Source: JBKCUI01 sp052161605 (GTDB taxonomy: Bacteria; Planctomycetota; Planctomycetia; Pirellulales; Pirellulaceae). From it: DNA of 64,000 bases. Where the stretch lies: assembly GCA_052161605.1 (NCBI GenBank), contig CP197409.1. One strand, 5' to 3'. Each line of letters opens with the position of its first letter. Within the stretch, counting starts at the first letter, position 1. Positions 8,006 to 16,191 of this stretch are shown piece after piece. Position numbers and translations under genes: made by a program. A model generated the notes under the pieces. That model was not told the origin of the DNA. It did not search any database and worked only from the letters and a program-made list of their open reading frames with translations.

Positions 8006-11000
8006 TTATGGTAGGGGTGAAAACTTTCCGAATGTTCGACTTAAGGTAACGTAACCACAAGGTAGGAAGAACAATGCTAAGAATGTCGAGCCGACCACTC
8101 CGGCAGCAACGCATACTGCTGTAGGCGGCCAGAAATCCCCGCCACTAAGATAAAGCGGGAGGAAACCAGCGACCGTGGTTACGCTGGTGACGACCACGTG
8201 GCGAGAGTTCTCGAACATCACTTGGATCATCGCCGCGATCTCTCCTGCACATGCTTTTGCATCGCGTCGAATCGCGGAAATTATAAGTATGGAGTCATTG
8301 ACTACTACCCCCATCATTCCCACGATTCCAAGTATAGCCATGAAGCCAAAAGGGATTTTCAAAGCCGTCAAAGCAAGCAAGCTAAATCCAACGCTGAGCA
8401 AACTAAGAATGCCGACTAAACTTGCTAGCCTAAAAGAATTCAAACTTAACACCAACGTTGCCACCAAGGCTGTTGCGAGAATCGATCCATATACCACTAG
8501 GTTCCCTAAGGCTTGTTGCTGTTCCCCTGCTGCACCGAGGTACTTTAGGGAGTAACCTTCTGGTAATTGGAATTCCGATTCTTGAAGCTGACGCTTGAAT
8601 TGATTGAGAACGGTTGATGGTAATTCACCTGCCGGGATAAAGGCATAAATCTCGTTACTGCGTTGCTTGTTGATTCGCGTAATCGCACTTGCGTCCAGTG
8701 ACAACGAGACTTGCGATATCGTATCCAAAGTGGTTCGTTTTCCGTTAGCCCGCTCAGAATGGGCCGAGCCCTCGACCTCCATCGAAAGAATTTCATTCAG
8801 ATTTCCGCGATTCGAAGCGGTGTAGCGAACACGGACTGGAATTTCTTCCGTTCCCTCTAGAATGGTTCCACCTATATCTCCGTCTAGCGAACTATTAAGC
8901 TTGGCTGCGACCGAGGTTAGGTTCTGACCTGCTAATCGAGCTGTCACGGGATCGATCGATACGATTCCCTTTGCCGAGACCTCGTCGATTTCAGAGCGAG
9001 TATGCGTTACACCGGGAGTTTGGCTCAATACGTAACGTAACTCAGAACCGATCTCACGGAGTCTCTCCACATCAGGACCACTCAATCGTAGTTCAATGGG
9101 AGCGGAGAACGGCGGGCCCTGTTCGAGCTGTCTCACGGCACAATGGGCGGCAGGAAATTTCCTGTTCACATCGTTTTGCAATCGCAGCATGGCCGCGCGC
9201 GCTTCTTTCGCCGAATGGCAAATCACCATCGCTTGACCATAATTCGGCTGACTCGAACGCACAGTGATCGCGTTATAGTAAAAGGTGGGTGCGCTAGTTC
9301 CGAGAAACCAATGGACCTCCTTGATGTCGGGATCGGACAGGGCCAGCGTTCGAATGTCTTCTGCGACCCGCTGGGTTTCGCTCAAACTGGAGTTCACGGG
9401 GAGCTCTAGCTCAACATGAAATTGGTCGCGCTCGGCGGGAGGAAAGAACTGATCCTTTAAAGTGAAAAAGCCTCCAAAACCAAGGCATGCAATACTGGCG
9501 GTGATTGTTGCTCCCCCCAGTGGGAATCTCAATAGGAGGGAGAGGATCCCTTTGTAGATCTTCTCAGACAGCCTGAACGGATTGGTAATTCGATTGTGCG
9601 AACGGCCTTGAGGACGTATCCATAGTTGCGAAACCGCCGGGATGATGGTTAGCGATAAAAATAGGGAACATGCAACTGAAATGATGGCAACCACAGCAAT
9701 CGAGCCGACAAACTCTCCCGTTGCACCCGGCATCAATGCGATCGGTGCGAACGAAAAGACCGTTGTCAAGGTCGCACCCAACAGCGAAATAAATATAAAC
9801 CGCGGTGTCTCTCTTACTGCGGTCTGAATCGCGATTCCTTTCGATACGCGGTGTTCAATGTGATCAACAACCACAATAGCGTTATCGACTAATAGTCCCA
9901 TCGATAAGACCAGTCCACTCAGGGACATTTGGTGCAAGGGAATTCCCAAGAGTAACATCACAGGAAGGATCATGAGACAGGTCAGCGGCAGGATTAAACC
10001 GATTAACAATCCGCTACGAAGATCGATCCAAAGAATGGTACACAAAAACACGGAAACTAAACCTAGCACGAAATTGGTCTGGAGCTCATTCAGTCTTGCT
10101 TGCACATATGGGTTTTGATCAAAAATGATTTCGAGAGCAATTCCCTCTGGCAACTCCGCTTCAAAGGCTTGCAACTCCTTCCGCACGCGATCCCGCCAAA
10201 TATCAATGCGAAAGTCATCTTCGAGCTGTGCACCGACCACGATAGCAGGCTTGCCACCCACAAACGCTAAAGCGGATGCCGGGTCAGGAATCATTCTTTC
10301 TATATTGGCAACGTCCCTTAATTCAACCGTTCCCCCCCATTCATCCTGCAAGACGGGAATCATGCCTAATCTGGTCTTGGAGTCGAGGCTGCCCGAGACT
10401 TCGAGCGACAAATTGTTCCGTAGGCCCAAGACGCGACCAGCAGGAATTTTTGTGTCGTGGGTATTGATACGTTCGGAAATATGCTCTGCGTCAATACCAA
10501 GACGTTTGAGCTGGTCTCCCTCCACATGTACCAAGAACTCTTCTTGTGGATCGCCATAGAGATCTGTTTTTTCCGTTCCCTCGATCCGGTCAATGCGATC
10601 TTGTAATCGCTTTGCTAATCGTCTTAGCGCAGAGTAGCTAGGTGCATCCTCTTGTTCCCAAGTCAATGAAGCTAACAATGCGTTTGCTTTGGCATCGATC
10701 TCCTTCAATCGAGGTCGTCCCACCGAGGGTGGCATATTGACATGGGCTGCGTTGAGTCGTTCGCGAATCACTCCCCAGGCAATGGCAACCCGATCCTTCT
10801 TGAGTCGCTCGTCCAGTTCAATGATAGAAATGCAAATTCCATTGCGACTAACGGTTGTGATTTCGTGAATCTCGGCGATATCGCTCAGCTCTTGCTCGAT
10901 TTTCTTGGCTACGAGTGTTTCGACTCGCTCCGGGGCTGCACCAGGAAACGGAGTTGTGACCATGGCGAAGCGAGCCGTTAAAACGGGATCTTCCATTCTT

Positions 11001-11095
11001 GGCAGAGCTTGGAACGAAGTAATCCCGGCTACCATAATGATGACGGTGGCCATGATTACCAACCGAGGTTTTTCGATAAACCATCTTGCAATCAT
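8006..11095 (-). CDS. RND-family efflux permease (AcrB/MdtB/CzcA type)
   Basis: This 1029-residue inner-membrane protein has the normal RND length and plan: an N-terminal transmembrane helix (LVIMATVIIMVAGITSF), a large periplasmic loop, a central helix bundle, a second loop and a C-terminal bundle. The proton-relay region reads GLLVDNAIVVVDHIE, which keeps the first Asp of the usual DD pair while the second is Asn. The substrate is probably amphipathic or hydrophobic. It stands 9 bases after the hydrolase/adaptor fusion gene and 1 base before the oxidoreductase gene, so all are in one operon. The pump partners are the adaptor domain (11105-13726) and the outer-membrane lipoprotein (4842-6332). 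It likely exports the polyketide-derived product, which is inferred from gene order. Confidence 0.92.
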   Translation of the reverse strand: MIARWFIEKPRLVIMATVIIMVAGITSFQALPRMEDPVLTARFAMVTTPFPGAAPERVETLVAKKIEQELSDIAEIHEITTVSRNGICISIIELDERLKKDRVAIAWGVIRERLNAAHVNMPPSVGRPRLKEIDAKANALLASLTWEQEDAPSYSALRRLAKRLQDRIDRIEGTEKTDLYGDPQEEFLVHVEGDQLKRLGIDAEHISERINTHDTKIPAGRVLGLRNNLSLEVSGSLDSKTRLGMIPVLQDEWGGTVELRDVANIERMIPDPASALAFVGGKPAIVVGAQLEDDFRIDIWRDRVRKELQAFEAELPEGIALEIIFDQNPYVQARLNELQTNFVLGLVSVFLCTILWIDLRSGLLIGLILPLTCLMILPVMLLLGIPLHQMSLSGLVLSMGLLVDNAIVVVDHIEHRVSKGIAIQTAVRETPRFIFISLLGATLTTVFSFAPIALMPGATGEFVGSIAVVAIISVACSLFLSLTIIPAVSQLWIRPQGRSHNRITNPFRLSEKIYKGILSLLLRFPLGGATITASIACLGFGGFFTLKDQFFPPAERDQFHVELELPVNSSLSETQRVAEDIRTLALSDPDIKEVHWFLGTSAPTFYYNAITVRSSQPNYGQAMVICHSAKEARAAMLRLQNDVNRKFPAAHCAVRQLEQGPPFSAPIELRLSGPDVERLREIGSELRYVLSQTPGVTHTRSEIDEVSAKGIVSIDPVTARLAGQNLTSVAAKLNSSLDGDIGGTILEGTEEIPVRVRYTASNRGNLNEILSMEVEGSAHSERANGKRTTLDTISQVSLSLDASAITRINKQRSNEIYAFIPAGELPSTVLNQFKRQLQESEFQLPEGYSLKYLGAAGEQQQALGNLVVYGSILATALVATLVLSLNSFRLASLVGILSLLSVGFSLLALTALKIPFGFMAILGIVGMMGVVVNDSILIISAIRRDAKACAGEIAAMIQVMFENSRHVVVTSVTTVAGFLPLYLSGGDFWPPTAVCVAAGVVGSTFLALFFLPCGYVTLSRTFGKFSPLP

Positions 11096-11104
11096 CGCTG
11101 CACC

Positions 11105-13726
11105 CTATCGCTTCTGTGTTAGGACTGGGGATTGCTGATTCGACTGGTAGCCCAGGATCGACTCACTCGTGCCAGGGGAATCGGTTGCGTAGACGATTTG
11201 ACCCGGTGTTAATCGCTGAACTCCTGTCGATACAATTTTGTCGCCTGCTTTCAAGGTTCCCTTGACGTAGACTCGATCCGAATCAACCTGCAACACCTCG
11301 AGCTCTCGCTTCCTGAGGATGAATCCTTCGTCGTCTTGGTCTGGTCCGACTCTCTCTAAAGCATACGCTCCCCATAAGCCTTGATCACCCTTGACCAGTG
11401 CGGTTTGAGGAAGCCAGAATCCTCGATCTCGTACCTCGCGATAGACCTCCAGGGAGATTGTTTGACCAAATAGTTCGGGTCCATGATCGGTATCCAATTC
11501 GAAAATGATGGTTCGAGTTCGGCTCGTTCGCTCCAGCTCGGGAAGTATCGACTTCAGCGTCCCTATGTAGATCTTGTCCTGAACAGAAAACTGATGACTA
11601 CCGGTTTGCTGAAGCTGTTCCATGTATTCAGGCGACACTCCAATCCAAGCCTCGGGCTTTTGGGATTCTACTAACCGAATGACGGGGGTGCCTGGTGAGC
11701 TGATGGCGCCTTTCTCTAGGAAGCGATCCTGTATCACACCGCGAAAGGGAGCAATGATCAGACTTTCGCTGAGCTGAACCTTCAATTCCTGCTCAGCGGC
11801 TTGGAGTTCGTTCAAGACCGCTTTCTGTGCAGCGATTTGTTCGGAACGCGTACCCTCCTGCAATTCGCTAAGCGTGTTTCGGGCAACCTGCTGCATCTCC
11901 TCCTTTGCCTTTAGATTGGTAATAGCATTCTCTAGCTCTTGCGTTGAGGCACCCCCGATTTTCACCAGTCGACTGATGCGCTGAGCTGTACTATTCGCCA
12001 ACTCCCATTCGGCGGTAGCCGAGTTGACCTGATTGCTCGCCGACTGAAGTGTCTGTTTTCTGGGGCCAGCGATCATCTCCTGCAATCGCGCTGCTGCGGC
12101 TTCTTTCTTTGCCTGGAGAGTTAACAAACTCGCTTCGAGCATTTCCGTATTTAGCATGGCTATAACAGCTCCTTGCTCGACGCTTTGCCCTCGATCTACT
12201 AGGATTTCCGATACGATTCCGATTCGATTGAAACCCATCTCGCTTGCGCGTTGCGGTCTCACTGTCCCTGCAAATTTACGAGGTAATTGGGTGGTTTTTA
12301 GCTCCTGAATTTCAACGAATTGCACATAGGTCTTGGACGCAGAGGCAAGCTTTAGAGCCGGTTTCGAACGTAACGCCGAATCGATGTTGACGTGGAACAG
12401 GTTGCCTCCCAAATCGTTCAACTGGGCTCGAAACAAATATAGACCTGAACCGATCGACATCAGAAGTGCGGCAGCCACGAGCGATCGCCGACCAAAGCGA
12501 CTCCAAGTTCGATTGGATGGTTCGTCCCACAATTCGTACTCCACCTCTGTGGAATCGGGCTTGGGAGCAGTTTCGCTGTTCGTACGGCTGGGTAGTACAT
12601 TCGACTCCTGGATCTGCGAATGCATAACCTTGAACACCTGCTGCGGCGTCGCTACTTTTCTGAAAATAGCGATGCCCAATTCATTTTTCGTTCGTTCGAG
12701 AAAGCCTTGGTTTGTCAAATAGGTTAGCGATCCATAGAATTCCGGTAACCGCCTTCGTCGTTCGCTGGCACTCATCCCGCCACCGTGAAATTTTTCCATG
12801 CAATCAATGGCTGTCGTGGAACGAGATACGATCTTTTTCAATCTATCGATGGATGCCAACATGCTAACTTGAAGTTGCTTGAGGCGATTGTTTAAACCTC
12901 GAAAGGGTCGATTGTGGCCCGCTAGGCAGAGCAATTGGTTCGTTGCTAAACGACTAAGAAATTGGCAGCTTCTTAGCCATTCGTCGACGACATCGGCATC
13001 TGGCTCGGAATAGGGTACTGTCAAATTCGTAGAAATGGTCGGGAGTACTTGATCGCCCAGAATCACCAAGTCATCTGACCACAATGTGAGATGTTCAGCC
13101 GCGTGCCCATTGCCGACGTGAATTGTCCATTTTCGTTTTCCAATCGTCAGAGTTTGGCCTTCCGAAAGAGGGGTGAAACTGCTGGGCAATGGATCGACCA
13201 AGCTCGAGTAACGGTTGGATGATTGCCGTTTAAATGCCTCGAGTTCTATGTCTCGCATGCCGGCCATTCGCATAAAACGGACTTCGTCTTCGCTAGGCAG
13301 GGCATTGGTTGTCGCGATCAACAAACTAGCCTGCAACCAGCAGGTGCGAGACATCCATAAATCGACCCCTTGACGGGCAAGCCAACCTGCATGCCCAATA
13401 TGATCGGGATGGTAATGTGTCACGATAACTCTGTTGAGCTTGAACGGGCTCAACGCTTTTGATTCTAATGCTCGGCGCAAGCAAGCCGTGCTCACCTTAG
13501 AATTCGTACCAGTATCGACGAGCGTTAGATTATTGCCATCTTGTATCGCATAGACATTAACATATTCGAGGCTGGATTCGACAGGTAACGGTATCCACCA
13601 AAGTCCATCACAGACCTGTATGGGGCTGCCATCGATTGAAGCCGGTGGTTCGAATGCGAACTGGATACCGGTTTCTACATCTTCGATTTTCCGACCTTCA
13701 TCTTGTTTGAATTCGCGTTGGTTCAT
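11105..13726 (-). CDS. Fusion protein: metallo-beta-lactamase-fold hydrolase + transmembrane helix + RND membrane-fusion (HlyD) adaptor
   Basis: The 873-residue product joins two normally separate proteins. Residues 35-290 are an MBL fold with all zinc ligands visible: HYHPDH at 104-109, His208 in GHAAEHL, Asp225 in ILGDQ and His271 in LAGH. Residues 300-360 look like the small winged-helix tail found in LACTB2-type MBL proteins. A transmembrane helix at 414-432 (SLVAAALLMSIGSGLYLF) follows, then an RND adaptor with a lipoyl-like half (GIVSEILVDRGQSVEQG), an alpha-helical hairpin and a beta-barrel (FRGVIQDRFLEKGAISSPGTP, core GAISSPGTP). The hydrolase would be cytoplasmic and the adaptor periplasmic. 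The gene overlaps the upstream enoyl reductase by 4 bases (ATGA). The frame is continuous, so this is not an assembly join of two genes with an intervening stop. A thioesterase role is inferred, not shown. Confidence 0.9.
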   Translation of the reverse strand: MNQREFKQDEGRKIEDVETGIQFAFEPPASIDGSPIQVCDGLWWIPLPVESSLEYVNVYAIQDGNNLTLVDTGTNSKVSTACLRRALESKALSPFKLNRVIVTHYHPDHIGHAGWLARQGVDLWMSRTCWLQASLLIATTNALPSEDEVRFMRMAGMRDIELEAFKRQSSNRYSSLVDPLPSSFTPLSEGQTLTIGKRKWTIHVGNGHAAEHLTLWSDDLVILGDQVLPTISTNLTVPYSEPDADVVDEWLRSCQFLSRLATNQLLCLAGHNRPFRGLNNRLKQLQVSMLASIDRLKKIVSRSTTAIDCMEKFHGGGMSASERRRRLPEFYGSLTYLTNQGFLERTKNELGIAIFRKVATPQQVFKVMHSQIQESNVLPSRTNSETAPKPDSTEVEYELWDEPSNRTWSRFGRRSLVAAALLMSIGSGLYLFRAQLNDLGGNLFHVNIDSALRSKPALKLASASKTYVQFVEIQELKTTQLPRKFAGTVRPQRASEMGFNRIGIVSEILVDRGQSVEQGAVIAMLNTEMLEASLLTLQAKKEAAAARLQEMIAGPRKQTLQSASNQVNSATAEWELANSTAQRISRLVKIGGASTQELENAITNLKAKEEMQQVARNTLSELQEGTRSEQIAAQKAVLNELQAAEQELKVQLSESLIIAPFRGVIQDRFLEKGAISSPGTPVIRLVESQKPEAWIGVSPEYMEQLQQTGSHQFSVQDKIYIGTLKSILPELERTSRTRTIIFELDTDHGPELFGQTISLEVYREVRDRGFWLPQTALVKGDQGLWGAYALERVGPDQDDEGFILRKRELEVLQVDSDRVYVKGTLKAGDKIVSTGVQRLTPGQIVYATDSPGTSESILGYQSNQQSPVLTQKR

Positions 13727-14739
13727 GATGATTGTCTCGTTGTTTCGATTACATGATCGTTGGTGGGCGTGACGATAACCTTGCCAGTACGACCTTCTTG
13801 TTCTGCACGTCGAATCGCGTTGGAAATGTTTTCGATGGAGAATAAGGAATCGACAGCCCCATGCAGTACGCCCTTTTCGAGATAGCCCACCAGCGTCGTT
13901 AGTTGTTCGTGTCGTTCCGCAGCCGAAATTTTATTGAGCACCTTCGATAGCCAAAAACCTTGAAGCTTTATCCCGCGAAAGATGATATCGCTCGAGTCTA
14001 ATTGGCAGGGTGTCATGGAGAGCATGCCGTAGTTGATGATGCTTCCGCCATCCTGCAAACATTGCGTGAGCCGATTCGTCGAAGGCCCAGCAACCGCATC
14101 AAATGCTAATTTCGGCATTGATTTTCCGAGCGTCTTTCGTATCTGTTCCGCCGTGTTTTCGTCATCTAATATCGCAATATCACCACCCAAACGCGTGACT
14201 GCGTCGATTTGCTCTGATCGCCGAACGAGATTCACTGTTTTCACGTCCATTGCTTTGGAAAGCTGGATGATATAGCGACCGACTGCCGAAAGCGGTGCGT
14301 TTTGAATAACACAGGAACCTGGCTTCAGAGATTCGAACTTGGTCAAAAGATGCAATGCCGTCAATCCCGAGACCTTTAACATGCAAAGCTGGTGAGGATC
14401 CAGCGTTGAGGGAGCCTTTACCACCAAGGTGGCCGGAACATTCCGATGAGTGCACCAATTGTTATTGGCCAACAGAATAACGCGATCTCCCACACTTACT
14501 GAGCTGACTGATTTGCCGATATGAGTCACGGTGCCTACCCCTTCCATACCAACGGTGCACGGAGGTTTGTTCAAGATGCCGTAACGGCCTTGAATCATGG
14601 CTAGATCGGCTGGGTTGATCGGGAATGCGTCTACTGCCACCGAAACCTCCCAGGCTGACGGCGGAGCTAGTTCTTTGAGTTCAACACACTTGGCCACAAT
14701 AGAAGGTGGACCGTATCGATCGTGAACGATTTGTTTCAT
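13723..14739 (-). CDS. MECR/ETR-type NADPH-dependent 2-enoyl-thioester reductase (MDR superfamily), likely trans-acting ER
   Basis: The 338-residue protein belongs to the zinc-independent medium-chain dehydrogenases. The segment NPADLAMIQGRYG (42-54) corresponds to the NPSDINQIQGVY region of 2-enoyl thioester reductases and keeps the Tyr (Tyr53) thought to act in catalysis. The cofactor site NAPLSAVGRYIIQLSKA (147-163) followed by VNLVRR is the MECR-type NADPH motif. Such enzymes reduce the double bond of enoyl-ACP or enoyl-CoA. It lies 27 bases after the oxoamine synthase and overlaps the adaptor fusion by 4 bases. Because the polyketide synthase has a degenerate ER region, this is a good candidate for the missing reductase acting in trans. 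A quinone oxidoreductase is the alternative. Confidence 0.82.
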   Translation of the reverse strand: MKQIVHDRYGPPSIVAKCVELKELAPPSAWEVSVAVDAFPINPADLAMIQGRYGILNKPPCTVGMEGVGTVTHIGKSVSSVSVGDRVILLANNNWCTHRNVPATLVVKAPSTLDPHQLCMLKVSGLTALHLLTKFESLKPGSCVIQNAPLSAVGRYIIQLSKAMDVKTVNLVRRSEQIDAVTRLGGDIAILDDENTAEQIRKTLGKSMPKLAFDAVAGPSTNRLTQCLQDGGSIINYGMLSMTPCQLDSSDIIFRGIKLQGFWLSKVLNKISAAERHEQLTTLVGYLEKGVLHGAVDSLFSIENISNAIRRAEQEGRTGKVIVTPTNDHVIETTRQSS

Positions 14740-14766
14740 GATCCTATCTCTCTATCCTTGGATGGT

Positions 14767-16131
14767 TTAGAAAAGACCCTTTGATTTCGGAGCGCGTTTT
14801 AGCTCCTCGGTAATCGTCGTGATCGTAAAGTCCATTTGTTCGTGCGTATGGTTTGTGTTGATGAAGAATCGCAATCGCGTTTTATCGCGAGGTACGATCG
14901 GAAACATCATGGGATAGCTGCATATGCCTGCATCCCACAGACGCATAGATAACCAGAGTGCAACCTCCGAGTCTTTCATCATGATAGGGACCACACCGGA
15001 ATCTTTACTGTTGTAGGTGTCGAGCCCGTTTGATTTGGCCTTTGCAATAAAGTAGGCAGCGTTTTCCTGCAGTCGACGGGCTCTCTCCGGTTCCTTTCGC
15101 ATGATACGGAGGGCTTCCAAGGCAGCAGCCGAGTTAGCTGGGGTCGGTGAGGCACCATAAAGTAGAACACCAGGAGCATACTGCTTAAGAATGGCGATCA
15201 ACGGCTTGGGCCCCGCAACATAACCGCCACAAGTTCCAAACGCTTTACTTAGAGATCCGTAATGGATGTCGATATCGCGACCGTCCAAACCAAAGTAGTC
15301 AACCGCTCCTAAACCGTTCGGCCCAATGACTCCCATCGAGTGGGCTTCGTCGAGCATGAGGAGAGCTTTGTACTTTTTCTTGATTTCAATGATGCGCGGA
15401 ATATCAGGAATATCGCCATCCATGCTGTAGACTCCCTCAACCAAGATGAACACGCGCTCAAATTTGTTGCGATGTGTTTCCAGCAACTTAGCCAGTGCAT
15501 CGTAATCGTTGTGAGGAAAGCTAAAGCGTCGCGCACCGGTCATTTTGCAGCCGGTCAGGGCCGAGTTATGAATTAGTTCATCGTAAAGGATGAGATCTTG
15601 GTTTCGGCACAAGTAGCCAATCGTAAATGCATTGGTACTGTAACCACCCACGGAGAGAACAGCATCCTCGGCCCCGAGGACCTCACAAATCTCACGCTCG
15701 AATTCCGAGTGCAAGCTGATTTCACCGGTAATCGAACGACCTGAGCCGGTCCCCACTCCATAGGTTTCCACAGCTTCGATGGCTGATTTCTTTACCTGTT
15801 CATCAGCACCAAGAGCGAGATAGTTGTAGGTCGAAAAATTGATAAAATCCTTTCCGTGGATGTTCACAGTCGCATCTGACGAACCAAGATGTGGTTGAAA
15901 AAGGTTCTTCGGATACTTCTGCGAATCACAATACCAGATCATCGTGGCATATTCTTTATACTCTGGGAAGAGTTCGAATTGATGCCATGCGGCTTGAACT
16001 GACTCGGGAACAAATTTGCTACCGGTGTCTGTTGTTGTCAGATCGTTACCAGTAACTGGGGTGGTCCTGGTGGCTTTGTTACTCGTAAGCAGGCTTTCGC
16101 GGAGCTTTTCGATACTTGATTTGATATTCAT
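14767..16131 (-). CDS. Alpha-oxoamine synthase (AONS/KBL/serine palmitoyltransferase-like, PLP-dependent)
   Basis: The 454-residue protein has the complete alpha-oxoamine synthase pattern: NFSTYNYLAL (98-107), GTGSGRSITG (127-136), the cofactor-ring stack region LIHNSALTG, the PLP Asp and His in DEAHSMG (261-267) and the Schiff-base lysine in SLSKAFGT (Lys296). About 80 residues precede the catalytic core. These enzymes condense an amino acid with an acyl thioester, lose CO2 and give an alpha-aminoketone. Relatives release polyketide or fatty chains in prodiginine, saxitoxin and fumonisin pathways. It sits 60 bases after the polyketide synthase, which ends in an ACP and has no thioesterase, so it is the likely chain-releasing enzyme. 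The amino-acid substrate cannot be read from the sequence. Confidence 0.88.
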   Translation of the reverse strand: MNIKSSIEKLRESLLTSNKATRTTPVTGNDLTTTDTGSKFVPESVQAAWHQFELFPEYKEYATMIWYCDSQKYPKNLFQPHLGSSDATVNIHGKDFINFSTYNYLALGADEQVKKSAIEAVETYGVGTGSGRSITGEISLHSEFEREICEVLGAEDAVLSVGGYSTNAFTIGYLCRNQDLILYDELIHNSALTGCKMTGARRFSFPHNDYDALAKLLETHRNKFERVFILVEGVYSMDGDIPDIPRIIEIKKKYKALLMLDEAHSMGVIGPNGLGAVDYFGLDGRDIDIHYGSLSKAFGTCGGYVAGPKPLIAILKQYAPGVLLYGASPTPANSAAALEALRIMRKEPERARRLQENAAYFIAKAKSNGLDTYNSKDSGVVPIMMKDSEVALWLSMRLWDAGICSYPMMFPIVPRDKTRLRFFINTNHTHEQMDFTITTITEELKRAPKSKGLF

Positions 16132-16191
16132 ATGGAACTCTTAAGTGTTTCGGGAATCGAATTGGCTATGGTTATTGCGGGGGCAGCGTGT

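Noticed and set aside
11105..13726. Beta-lactam resistance gene
   Set aside because: The MBL fold has the broad hydrolase pattern with the winged-helix tail of LACTB2-type proteins, lacks class B beta-lactamase context, has no export signal, and is fused to an efflux adaptor in a biosynthetic operon.
13723..14739. Zinc-dependent alcohol dehydrogenase
   Set aside because: The usual zinc-ligand pattern is absent and the NAPLSAVG cofactor site and Tyr53 match the MECR-type enoyl-thioester reductases.
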